Source: Massilia sp. Root133
Lineage (GTDB): Bacteria > Pseudomonadota > Gammaproteobacteria > Burkholderiales > Burkholderiaceae_D
Length of the DNA stretch: 64,000 bases
Reading direction: 5' to 3'
NCBI RefSeq assembly: GCF_001426525.1
Contig: NZ_LMEW01000001.1
Span: forward strand, 190,978-254,977
In this document: positions 7,167 through 15,061 of the stretch, in pieces
How the letters are laid out: the number at the start of each line of letters is the position of its first letter
Numbering within the stretch: the first letter of the stretch is position 1
Program-made: the position numbers and the translations under genes
The notes under the pieces: model-generated
Databases searched by the model: none
What the model was told of the DNA's origin: nothing
The model's input: only the letters and a program-made list of their open reading frames with translations

Positions 7167-10079
7167 TCAGAACTTGATCGACAGCGGTTTGCCGGCATAC
7201 GTGACCGACTTCGTCGCGCCCGCCGGTTCGATGGCGGTCGCGTTGTCCCGGCCGACGACGACGACATTCAGCTTGCGCGTCCCGACCAGGCCCTTGAACG
7301 TGCCCTTGCGGGCGCCGATGGTCAGCGTGCGCGCGGCGTCGTTCCACGCCAGGTCGTACGTGGCGTACTTGCCCTTTTCGTAGTCGTACGTTTCGTTGTC
7401 GTCTTCATAGACCGTGAACTTGCCGTCGGCGCCCGGATAGACGCGGATCTCGTACGGCGCATCCGGCCGCTCGGTCGCGTACTGGACGACGGGGCCCATC
7501 GGCACGATCGCGCCGGCGCGCACGTACAGCGGGAAGACGTCGAGCGGCACGTCCCTGGCGACCGTGGTGCCGCCTTTGAAGCGCTCGTGCGTCCAGAAGT
7601 CGTACCAGTCGGTGCCGGCGGGCAGGTAGGTCTGCATCGTCGTGTCCGGCTTGCCCGACGTTTGCGCCTGCGCGGCCAGTTGCGACGGCGTGCGCCATGC
7701 CAGGCGCAGGCTCCGCTCCGACGTGGCGTTGTAATACTCGAGGGTGATGGGGAGGCTCTGGCCCTTTTTCAGGACGACCTTGGTGCCGGCGTAGCGCTTG
7801 CCGCCGTTTTTCCAGTCCTCGACGGCGGGCTTGCCGTCGACGATCAGGCGGTAGCCGTCGTCGCCTTCCGCGCCCAGCTCGTATTCGCCGTCTTCCGGCG
7901 CCACGACGGCGCCCGTCCAGCGCGCGGAGAAGTTGTCGAGGCTCGCCAGGCCGGCAGGCATGTCGGCCAGCGGCGGGCCGGGCCACTGGAAGTCGATGGT
8001 GGCGTCGACGGTCTTGCCGTGCGGCGTCTCGAAATTGGTGCCCGCGAAGTACTGGCCAGCCAGTCCGGGCTTGCCGTCGGGCGTGCGCAGCGCGGTCGCC
8101 GGGATGGTGGCGGGCGGCGGCGGCTGGAAGCGGTACATCTGGCGCGTGACCGGATGGACGAGGAAGGACGGGCCGAACTGGAACGCGTCGTTGATGTCGC
8201 GCACGCGCGGGTCGTCCGGGAAATCCATCGGCAGGGCGCGCATCAGCGTATAGCCGTCGCGGGTGACCTTGCCGGCCAGGCTGTAGGTATAAGGCAGCAG
8301 GCGGTAGCGCAGGCGGACGGCGTCGTACAGCGCCTTGTACATCTCGGGATCCGACTGCTTGAAGAGGTAGGGCTCGCGCTCGATGTCGGTGCCGTGGATG
8401 CGCATCAGCGGATTGAAGGCGGCGTATTGCAGCCAGCGGGCGTACAGTTCGCGGTACGACGCATTCTTTTCGCCGCCCGGGAATCCACCCCCGATGAAGA
8501 AGCCGGCGGTGTCCTGCGTCCAGTACGGGTTGCCGGTGATGGTGACGTTGACGCCGCCGTTGATCTGCTCGAGCAGGGTTTTCCAGCTCGCCCGCGTGTC
8601 GCCCGACCACGAGGCCGCCGCCGTCCGCTGCGCGCCGGCCCAGGCCGAGCGTGTCAGGGTGAACACGCGCTGGTTGCTGGTGGCGCGTTGTCCCTCGTAC
8701 GTGCCGAGCGTCGTCATCAGCGAGTACGGATTGAGGTAGCGGGCGAAGTCGCCCATGGCGTTGTTGCCGAGTCCCTTGATGTCGCGCTCGTTGTCGGCGG
8801 CGTTGTGCGCGGCCGTGCCGACTTCGACTTCGGTCCCGTCCATCCACAGCGCGTCCACGCCCACGTCGAGCAGGCCCTGCTTGACATGCTTGAAGTAGAT
8901 CTTGCGGCCTTCGGGGCTGTACGCGTCGTAGATGCGCGCCTTCTTCGAAATCCAGTGCAGCGGTTCGAAGCGCAGCTTGTGCTGGTCGAGTTCATGCGCC
9001 AGCGCGGTGTCGTTGCCGATCGAAGGCCAGATCGACACCATCAGCTTCAGGTGCATGTCGTGGATGGCCTTCGTCATGCCCTTCGGATCGGGGAAGCGCT
9101 CGCGGTTCCACGTCATGCCGCTCCAGGTACCGTCCTTGTCGCTGCCCCAGTACTGCCAGTCCTGCACGATGTAGTCGAGCGGGAACTGCTCCTTGCGGAA
9201 CGTGCGTGCCACCTCGACGAGGCGGTCCTGCGTCTGGTAGCGCTCCTTGCTCATGAACAGGCCAAACGCCTGCTTCGGCACCATCGGCGCAGCGCCGGTG
9301 AGGTCGCGGTAGCCGGCCACGACGTCGTCCAGCGTGGCGCCGGCCATGAAATAGTAATCGACGCCGCCCGGCGCGCTTTCCGCCCACAGCGACGCGCCCT
9401 CGGCGTTATCCGTGAAGCGCATCTTCGAATACGTGTCCCACAGGATGCCGTAGCGTTCCGTCGACATCATGACGGGGATGATGATGCCGATATTCGTCTG
9501 CACCAGCAGCAGGTCCTTGTTGCGGCGGTTGATGTCGCCTTCGCCCACGAACCCGAACCCGTAGATGCCTTCGCCGGGCTTCAGGGTGAACGTGTTGCGC
9601 GCTTCATAGGTCGGCGCGCCGGCCAGCTCGATTTTCTTCAGCGTCTGCGGTGCGCTGCGTTTTTCCTGCGTATAGACCTTGCCCTGCGCATCCTGGAACG
9701 TGATGGCGCCGGTCGACTTGTCGATGACGATGCGCAGCAGCTTGCTCTCGAGCGTGAGGGAATCGGCGCCGTCGCGCGTCGTGAACGCGACGGCCGCGGG
9801 CGCGTGCGTCACGACGATGCTCGGATGGCGCCAGAAGTTTTCGCCGAGCGTCGTGTTCACGCGCACCGTCGCCGGGCCGTAGAAGATCACGTTCTTGGTC
9901 ACGCCGCCGACGCGGACCTGCACGCCGTGCGCGATGGGCGCGTACGAGAAGGACGCCGTCGCGGCGGCGACCGGCAGCAGGTGGCCGTTGGCGTCGAGGC
10001 CGGCGAGCGGCGCCGCGTGCGCGCTCGCGGCGAGAGTTGCGAGCAGCGTGAGCGTCGGCAGCGCGGTATGTGGTTTCAT
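7167..10079 (-). CDS. GH31 glycosidase with PA14 insert, probable alpha-xylosidase
   Basis: A 970-residue exported enzyme with a Sec signal peptide ending near AHAAP. The GH31 catalytic domain carries the nucleophile motif WMDGTEVE near residue 412 and the acid/base region WSGDTRASW near residue 493. A PA14 domain is inserted at about residues 665-798, and a DUF5110-like beta domain ends the protein. PA14-bearing GH31 enzymes include alpha-xylosidases that remove side-chain xylose from xyloglucan oligosaccharides (for example Cellvibrio Xyl31A), so that is the leading assignment; alpha-glucosidase remains possible. It heads an operon with the GH43-like gene and is divergent from an esterase across a region holding paired CGATATCG palindromes. 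Confidence 0.87.
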   Translation of the reverse strand: MKPHTALPTLTLLATLAASAHAAPLAGLDANGHLLPVAAATASFSYAPIAHGVQVRVGGVTKNVIFYGPATVRVNTTLGENFWRHPSIVVTHAPAAVAFTTRDGADSLTLESKLLRIVIDKSTGAITFQDAQGKVYTQEKRSAPQTLKKIELAGAPTYEARNTFTLKPGEGIYGFGFVGEGDINRRNKDLLLVQTNIGIIIPVMMSTERYGILWDTYSKMRFTDNAEGASLWAESAPGGVDYYFMAGATLDDVVAGYRDLTGAAPMVPKQAFGLFMSKERYQTQDRLVEVARTFRKEQFPLDYIVQDWQYWGSDKDGTWSGMTWNRERFPDPKGMTKAIHDMHLKLMVSIWPSIGNDTALAHELDQHKLRFEPLHWISKKARIYDAYSPEGRKIYFKHVKQGLLDVGVDALWMDGTEVEVGTAAHNAADNERDIKGLGNNAMGDFARYLNPYSLMTTLGTYEGQRATSNQRVFTLTRSAWAGAQRTAAASWSGDTRASWKTLLEQINGGVNVTITGNPYWTQDTAGFFIGGGFPGGEKNASYRELYARWLQYAAFNPLMRIHGTDIEREPYLFKQSDPEMYKALYDAVRLRYRLLPYTYSLAGKVTRDGYTLMRALPMDFPDDPRVRDINDAFQFGPSFLVHPVTRQMYRFQPPPPATIPATALRTPDGKPGLAGQYFAGTNFETPHGKTVDATIDFQWPGPPLADMPAGLASLDNFSARWTGAVVAPEDGEYELGAEGDDGYRLIVDGKPAVEDWKNGGKRYAGTKVVLKKGQSLPITLEYYNATSERSLRLAWRTPSQLAAQAQTSGKPDTTMQTYLPAGTDWYDFWTHERFKGGTTVARDVPLDVFPLYVRAGAIVPMGPVVQYATERPDAPYEIRVYPGADGKFTVYEDDNETYDYEKGKYATYDLAWNDAARTLTIGARKGTFKGLVGTRKLNVVVVGRDNATAIEPAGATKSVTYAGKPLSIKF

Positions 10080-10159
10080 GACATTCCTGGTCGATGGATG
10101 GCTGGGATTAACGCGGGACGTTAGCAGAATAATTTGTTCGGCGATAATACTAATTTTTA

Positions 10160-10185
10160 CGATATCGATAACGAAAACGATATCG
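10160..10185. promoter_or_regulatory. paired CGATATCG palindromes between divergent GH31 and esterase genes
   Basis: The intergenic region is AT-rich against its surroundings and contains the 8-base palindrome CGATATCG twice, at 10160-10167 and 10178-10185, centres 18 bases apart. Between them is ATAACGAAAA. Such paired palindromes suit a dimeric repressor of the LacI or GntR type controlling carbohydrate genes in both directions. No candidate regulator gene adjoins, so the protein that binds is unknown. Confidence 0.45.
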
Positions 10186-10256
10186 CAACGGCCGCGTACG
10201 TACCCCGGCGCGCCGAGATAGCGCTATCATCGTGTGATCACAATAAAGGAGACCTC

Positions 10257-11147
10257 ATGAAGACACTGTTGGCAGCATGCGCCGTCGCGCTCGGCGTCGT
10301 CATCCCCGCCTCGGCGCAGCAGGCCGCCGCCCCGGCGGGCGAACGCCATTTCGTGCTGGAGAACACGCAGATCATCCCCGTGCAGTCGCAGTCCACGGGC
10401 AGGGCGCACGAGCTGGTCGTCGTGCTGCCGTCCAGCTACGCGGCGCATCCGGAAAAGCGCTACCCCGTCCTGTACTACCTCGACGCGTACTGGGACACGC
10501 CGCTCCTCACCGCCACCTACGGCAACCTGATCTACGATAACCAGGTCCCCGAATTCATCATGGTGGGCCTGTCGTATCCATCCGGCGCCAACTACGACGT
10601 CGAGCGCCGCCGCGACTACACCATCACCGCGACGGACGCGGATTCGGGCAGGGCCGACGCCTTCCTCGGCTTCATCACGAAGGAGGTCGCGCCGCTGATC
10701 GAAAGCCGCTTCCGCGCCGAGAAGACGGACCGCGTGATCTCCGGCAGCTCGCTGGGCGGCCTGTTCGCCATCGCGGCCGCGTACAAGGCGCCCGGCTTCT
10801 TCGCGGGCCACATCGCGATCAGCCCCGCGGCCGGCTGGGACCACGGCGCGCTCGGCAAGCTCGATGCCGCCTACGCCCGCGACCACAAGGCGCTGCCCGC
10901 GCGCATGTTCATCTCGCACGGCAGCATCGAATATCCCGCATTCCAGCAGCCCATCGTGGCGTTCCAGAAGCAGCTGGGCAACCGCAACTACCAGGGCCTG
11001 GCGCTGCAGACGTGGACGATGGAAGGGCTCGATCACACGGCCGTGAAAGGCGACGGCTACGTGCGCGGCCTGATGTGGGTATGGAAGCCGAAGAAACCGG
11101 CCGGACCGAGCGGGCTGACGAAGGCGATGCAGCAGCAGGGCGAATAG
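10257..11147 (+). CDS. secreted alpha/beta hydrolase of the esterase D / IroE type
   Basis: A 296-residue protein with a Sec signal peptide (cleavage near ASAQQ). It has the order of the putative esterase family PF00756: the early strand RYPVLYYLDAYWDTP, the nucleophile elbow SGSSLGG near residue 165, and a late histidine in EGLDHTAV. Relatives act on carbohydrate-linked acyl esters such as feruloyl or acetyl groups, or on siderophore esters. Divergence from a glycosidase operon favours a carbohydrate esterase, but that is inference. The start at 10257 has AAAGGA 7 bases upstream. Confidence 0.83.
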   Translation: MKTLLAACAVALGVVIPASAQQAAAPAGERHFVLENTQIIPVQSQSTGRAHELVVVLPSSYAAHPEKRYPVLYYLDAYWDTPLLTATYGNLIYDNQVPEFIMVGLSYPSGANYDVERRRDYTITATDADSGRADAFLGFITKEVAPLIESRFRAEKTDRVISGSSLGGLFAIAAAYKAPGFFAGHIAISPAAGWDHGALGKLDAAYARDHKALPARMFISHGSIEYPAFQQPIVAFQKQLGNRNYQGLALQTWTMEGLDHTAVKGDGYVRGLMWVWKPKKPAGPSGLTKAMQQQGE

Positions 11148-11156
11148 AAGCGTCGT

Positions 11157-11540
11157 TCAGCGTCCGCGGAAGTGCGATGCCTGCAGGAAGCGCAGGCCCG
11201 CGAGCACCTGGTCCACGCGTTCGCCGGACAGCCGGCCGATGCGTGCTCCCAGCCGTGCTTTCGGGATCGCACTGATCTGCGAAGGGAGGACGACGCTGCG
11301 TTTCTCGAGTCCGCCCTCGCCGGGTTCCAGCGGCACGCAACCGGGCTCGCTTGCCCGCCTGAGGTTCGTCGTCAGGGCGCAGACGATCACGGTGTCGATG
11401 CGCGAATGGTTGAACAGGTCGTCCTGCACGACGAGGTGCGGATGGGGATAGCCGGGCACCGAGCCGCGCGTGCCGTCCGGCGCTACCCAGTAGAGCTCCC
11501 CCTTGTCGATGCGCCGCGCGGGCGTGTGGTCGTTGTCCAT
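11157..11540 (-). CDS. PemK/MazF-like protein, no adjacent antitoxin
   Basis: A 127-residue protein resembling PemK/MazF endoribonuclease toxins, which cleave mRNA at short motifs. The core pattern is visible: KGELYWVAP near the start, HPHLVVQDDLFN, TVIVCALTTNLRR, then a conserved ISAIPKARL segment. The usual PemK strand motif GxxRPxLVV appears here as YPHPHLVVQ. It is longer than classical MazF (about 110). No antitoxin-sized gene lies directly upstream on the same strand; the space is taken by the divergent small gene at 11599. It may be a solitary or inactive toxin-like protein. Confidence 0.75.
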   Translation of the reverse strand: MDNDHTPARRIDKGELYWVAPDGTRGSVPGYPHPHLVVQDDLFNHSRIDTVIVCALTTNLRRASEPGCVPLEPGEGGLEKRSVVLPSQISAIPKARLGARIGRLSGERVDQVLAGLRFLQASHFRGR

Positions 11541-11598
11541 GTGGTGTCCAATCCGTGGAATGATAGGATAGCGCTTTACGCACCATCCAGAGGAAGCC

Positions 11599-11826
11599 AT
11601 GACCATATTCGCCATGCCCGTATTCGACGCCACCGTCATCTACGAAGGCAAGGAGCTGTTCAAGGGCCAGGGCGCCGCGCGCGGCTGGGCCGAGAAGCTG
11701 GCCAAAGAAATCGAGACGCCCGTCACGGTCGAGAAGATCGGCACCGGCTGGGCACTGTGCGCGCAGCTGGACGGCGTCGATTGCCGCTGGGGCATCCTGG
11801 GCCAGCGCTTGAAGCGGTTGGACTGA
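11599..11826 (+). CDS. 75-residue conserved-looking protein, unknown
   Basis: A small cytoplasmic protein with GAGGAA upstream of its start. It has no signal peptide or membrane segment; the sequence alternates short beta and helical stretches (DATVIYEGKELFKGQG, then a helix WAEKLAKEIE, then VEKIGTGWALCAQL). I do not recognise a family. Its stop codon shares bases with the start of the metallo-beta-lactamase-fold gene (TGATG), so the two are translationally coupled and may work together. Confidence 0.6.
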   Translation: MTIFAMPVFDATVIYEGKELFKGQGAARGWAEKLAKEIETPVTVEKIGTGWALCAQLDGVDCRWGILGQRLKRLD

Positions 11827-13205
11827 TGGCCGCGTTGACGGTCGCGCGGATCCTGCATGCGGGCTACGTGTTCACATGCGAGGGTACGCGCATCGCCTTC
11901 GACACCATCTTCGAAAACCCGTTCAGCCGCAACTGCCACGCGTTCCCGGACGTGCGTTTCGACGAAGCGCTGATCCGGCGCCAGCGCTTCGACGCCGTCT
12001 TCATCTCCCACTTCCACGACGACCACTGCTCGCTCGAGAGCCTGGACCTGCTGGACCGCGCGACGCCGCTGTACATCTACTGCCTGTTCGACGAGCTGTT
12101 CGACATGGTGCGCGAACTGGGTTTTACGCGCGTCCACGCGCTGCAGCTTGACGTGCCCGTGGACGTCGGCCCGTTCCAGGTCGTGCCGCGCGAAGCGATG
12201 GATGCCGAGGTCGACTCGATGTTCCAGGTCCGTGCCGCCGGGCTGAACGTCCTGAACGTGGTCGACTCGTGGATCGACGATGCGGCGCTCGCACGTCTCG
12301 TCGCCGAGAAACCGTGGGACCTCGTGCTGTTTCCGTTCCAGACGATGCGCGAGATCGAGGTGCTGGCCCCGACGCGCGCCGAACCCGCGCCGCCGGCGCT
12401 GCCGGAGGAATGGCTGGAGCAGTTGCAGGCCCTGGACCCGCGCTTCGTCGTGCCGAGTTCCTGCCAGTTCCGGCTCGAGCCCTGGTCGTGGTACAACCGC
12501 GCGTTCTTCCCGATCTCGTATGCCCGTTTCACCGCCGAGGTGCAGGCGGTGCTGCCGCGGGCGCGCGTCGTGCGCATGGATCCGTCGGTCTCGATGCAGC
12601 TCGATGCGGACGGGTTGCATCCGGCGCCGCCGCTGGACTGGGTCATTCCCGTCGGCGCACAGGACGTCGACTACATCTATGAAGGCAATGCCGACGCGCC
12701 GCCCACGGCCGACATCGCCCGCCATTTCCCCGCGCTGACAGCGGACCAGTGGACGCGCGTGCTGGACTTTTGCCGCACCGGCCTGGCGGACCGCTACGCC
12801 GCGCTGGATGACGAGAGCGAGTATTTCGACAGCCCGCGCCTCTGGCAGTTGTCGATCCACGATCATGCGGGCGAGGTGACGCGCTTCTGCTACCGGCTGT
12901 CGCCGGGCAGCGCGGACCTGGTCGACGATGATGGGCCACTGGGCTGGACCACCGGGATCCCCGCCGTGAAACTGTACGCGGCGCTGGAACTGGGCGAGTC
13001 GCTGACGTCGCTGTACATGCGCATCAACGATGCGGTGTTCGACGCGGACACGGAGCGTGACGTGGCGCAGGCCGACGTGGTCGAGGATCCGCTGATCCGC
13101 TGCCTGTTCAGGGAGGGCTTCGGCGCCTACCAGCGGGCGCAGTTGCGGCGGTTGCTCAGCCCGGCGGTCCCAGGTCCAGTTCCGATTGCTCCGGCGGATA
13201 CGTGA
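11826..13205 (+). CDS. metallo-beta-lactamase-fold hydrolase with long C-terminal region
   Basis: A 459-residue cytoplasmic protein. The first half is a metallo-beta-lactamase fold with the metal motif HFHDDHC near residues 61-67, followed by VVDSWIDD near residue 145, which supplies a further aspartate. This arrangement resembles the UlaG/NAPE-PLD side of the superfamily rather than true beta-lactamases. The last 200 residues look like a separate alpha/beta domain of unknown type, possibly lipid- or sterol-carrier-like. The gene is coupled to the small gene upstream, and its last 50 bases overlap the convergent DUF488 gene. The substrate is not predictable. Confidence 0.75.
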   Translation: MAALTVARILHAGYVFTCEGTRIAFDTIFENPFSRNCHAFPDVRFDEALIRRQRFDAVFISHFHDDHCSLESLDLLDRATPLYIYCLFDELFDMVRELGFTRVHALQLDVPVDVGPFQVVPREAMDAEVDSMFQVRAAGLNVLNVVDSWIDDAALARLVAEKPWDLVLFPFQTMREIEVLAPTRAEPAPPALPEEWLEQLQALDPRFVVPSSCQFRLEPWSWYNRAFFPISYARFTAEVQAVLPRARVVRMDPSVSMQLDADGLHPAPPLDWVIPVGAQDVDYIYEGNADAPPTADIARHFPALTADQWTRVLDFCRTGLADRYAALDDESEYFDSPRLWQLSIHDHAGEVTRFCYRLSPGSADLVDDDGPLGWTTGIPAVKLYAALELGESLTSLYMRINDAVFDADTERDVAQADVVEDPLIRCLFREGFGAYQRAQLRRLLSPAVPGPVPIAPADT

Positions 13206-13710
13206 TGCGCAAGCCTTCGACGTGGGCGAAGGGCGTCAGCTTGTGCGGCTTGCGCTGGCGCGCATCGATGATGTCGTCGACGGGCACGCCGCGCACCAGC
13301 AGCGCATCGGCGACGAGCGAGCGGTGGCAGCGCCACGGCACGGCTTCCGCGCACATCAGTGCGCACGTCCTGGTCTGCGCGAGTTCGATGACCGCGTCGA
13401 CGTTGGCCGCGAATTCGTCGGTCTGCATGTAGTCCGCGTAGCCGCGGAACGACGTGTTGCGCCAGGCGGCATTCGGTGAATCCTTGAGCGGGCGGCGCAG
13501 GCCGCCGAGGCCTTTGATGTACCGGTATTCGATGCCGGCATCAAGCAGCGAGGCCGCGAGTTCATCCTGCCCGAATTGCGGATTGTGGCGCGATTTGGGG
13601 ACGGTCCGGATATCGAGCAGGCAGGCGATGCCGTTCTGCCAGAGCAGCCCGATGAACTCCTCGATCGTACGGTTCGAATGCCCGATGGTGCAGACGGGTG
13701 CGGGTGTCAT
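13156..13710 (-). CDS. DUF488 family protein
   Basis: A 184-residue protein of the DUF488 family, whose members are small cytoplasmic proteins of uncertain role. The family signature is visible: TIGHSNRTIEEF at the start, LLDIRTVPKSRHNPQF, and the cysteine-containing segment ALMCAEAVPWRCHRSLVA near residue 130. Length is typical. The gene is convergent with the metallo-beta-lactamase-fold gene and overlaps its 3' end by 50 bases. No other neighbour suggests a pathway. Confidence 0.88.
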   Translation of the reverse strand: MTPAPVCTIGHSNRTIEEFIGLLWQNGIACLLDIRTVPKSRHNPQFGQDELAASLLDAGIEYRYIKGLGGLRRPLKDSPNAAWRNTSFRGYADYMQTDEFAANVDAVIELAQTRTCALMCAEAVPWRCHRSLVADALLVRGVPVDDIIDARQRKPHKLTPFAHVEGLRITYPPEQSELDLGPPG

Positions 13711-13846
13711 GGCCTTATTCTGGCACGGCCGCGCGGGGCGGGGCGCCCGCTTCCTTACAGACTGAAACGTCTCTTACACCGACCGCACAGAGCGTTTCGA
13801 GCGCGCGCGCTACGATGAAGTCATCCACTTCAATCGGGAGAACAAA

Positions 13847-14254
13847 ATGACACTCAATAATCGCCCCCTCCTGCGCATCGCCGCGATCCTGGCCTTGAGC
13901 GCCGCCACCACGTCCGCGTTCGCGCAGAGCGCCGAATACCGCCGCGGCTATGACGACGGTTATGCCGCCGGCCTGCGCGAAGCCGGCGGCGGCCGCGGTG
14001 AAGGCCGCGGCTCGCGCATCTTCGTCGAAGACGCGGAATACGGCACGCACTTCGCTTCCTGCGACGCACGCCGCGCCGTGCGTTATCAGGTCGAGCGCAA
14101 TCGCGGCACCGTCCGTGCCGACAACCAGCTGTGCGGCGATCCGGCGCGCGGGGAGTCGAAGCGGTTGCGCATCGTGTACCGGTGCGGTGACAGCGAGGCC
14201 GTCCGCGTCGTTGCGCGCGAGAATGAGTCGGTGCGGTTGAGCTGCCGGAGGTAA
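13847..14254 (+). CDS. secreted 135-residue protein, unknown
   Basis: A small exported protein with a Sec signal peptide ending near TSAFAQS. The mature N-terminus has a YRRGYDDGYAAG pattern and a glycine-rich linker, followed by a cysteine-containing domain with four cysteines (FASCDARR, NQLCGDP, VYRCGD, RLSCRR), which could form two disulfides. The start has GGGAGA upstream. I recognise no family. The lone gene has a 136-base gap before it and a 178-base gap after it. Confidence 0.65.
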   Translation: MTLNNRPLLRIAAILALSAATTSAFAQSAEYRRGYDDGYAAGLREAGGGRGEGRGSRIFVEDAEYGTHFASCDARRAVRYQVERNRGTVRADNQLCGDPARGESKRLRIVYRCGDSEAVRVVARENESVRLSCRR

Positions 14255-14356
14255 ATGGGTTGCCCGGCGCGTGGCGCGCGATGCGCTGGGCGAAAATAGT
14301 CGCTAGAATCGCGCTATGGTAACTGTCTGATTTCCTCGATCCGCGATCTCATCGGT

Positions 14357-14375
14357 CAGCCGAATCCATCGGCTG
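14357..14375. other. hairpin upstream of the DUF924 gene
   Basis: CAGCCGA at 14357-14363 and TCGGCTG at 14369-14375 form a 7-base-pair stem with a 5-base loop. No T-run follows, so it is not a standard intrinsic terminator. Its AGCCGA/TCGGCT core is also found in the hairpin after the DUF924 gene. The rest of the 178-base gap shows no gene. Confidence 0.4.
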
Positions 14376-14432
14376 GCCGGAGTTCGCGCGTCAGTACCCT
14401 GAACCCATCATGGTGATACAAGGAAAGCAGAC

Positions 14433-15020
14433 ATGGACTATCAAGACGTTCTCGATTTTTGGTACGGTACCCCGTCAAGCCAGGGCTACGGCGCCCCGCG
14501 CGACGCATGGTTCACCGCCGACCCCGATTTCGATACGGTGATCGCTACCCGCTTTGGCGAGACGATCGACCAGGCTCTCGCGGGAGGGCTGCGCCACTGG
14601 GATACCAACGGGCCCTCCGGAACACTTGCCCGCATCATCGTTCTCGACCAATTCACGCGCAACGTTTTCCGTGGCAACGCGAAATCGTTCAGTGGGGACG
14701 GTCTTGCTCTCGAGGCGGCTCAGCAGCTGCGGACCAGTGGTGCTCATCTATATCTGAGGCCGCTTGAGCGCTGGTTCGCATATATGCCGTTCGAGCACGC
14801 AGAGGACTTGGCCATGCAAGACATTTCAGTTGCGCTGTTCACGACACTGGCGGACGACTGCCCGGGTTTTGACGACGTGCTCGGATGGGTGCGAAAGTAT
14901 CGCGATGTCATTGCCCGGTTCGGCCGATTCCCGTTTCGCAACAGCATACTCGGCCGTACTTCGACCGCTGAGGAAATCGCCTTTCTGAGCCGGCTCGGAT
15001 ACGCTGGGTCGCCTCACTGA
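14433..15020 (+). CDS. DUF924 family protein
   Basis: A 195-residue protein of the DUF924 family, all-helical TPR-like cytoplasmic proteins of unknown function. Recognisable segments are VLDFWYG at the start, the arginine-rich LDQFTRNVFRG near residue 75 and LYLRPLERWFAYMPFEHAED near residue 110. Length is typical. AAGGAAAG precedes the ATG. Its base composition is visibly less GC-rich than its neighbours and its codon choice looser, which hints at separate acquisition. Hairpins with a shared core flank it on both sides. Confidence 0.88.
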   Translation: MDYQDVLDFWYGTPSSQGYGAPRDAWFTADPDFDTVIATRFGETIDQALAGGLRHWDTNGPSGTLARIIVLDQFTRNVFRGNAKSFSGDGLALEAAQQLRTSGAHLYLRPLERWFAYMPFEHAEDLAMQDISVALFTTLADDCPGFDDVLGWVRKYRDVIARFGRFPFRNSILGRTSTAEEIAFLSRLGYAGSPH

Positions 15021-15027
15021 GGCCTGC

Positions 15028-15051
15028 CACAAGCCGAGCTTTCGGCTTGTG
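15028..15051. terminator. hairpin between convergent DUF924 and DeoR genes
   Basis: CACAAGCCGA (15028-15037) pairs perfectly with TCGGCTTGTG (15042-15051) around a 4-base loop. It lies between two converging stop codons, 10 bases from the DeoR stop, so it would serve both directions. There is no strong T-run on either side, so termination efficiency is uncertain. Confidence 0.6.
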
Positions 15052-15061
15052 CGACCTGCCG

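Noticed and set aside
6111..10124. 1337-codon open frame on the plus strand
   Set aside because: It lies opposite the GH31 and GH43-like genes, which have clear domains, starts and signal peptides. Its translation is arginine- and valine-rich with no recognisable domain, the typical shadow of high-GC codons.
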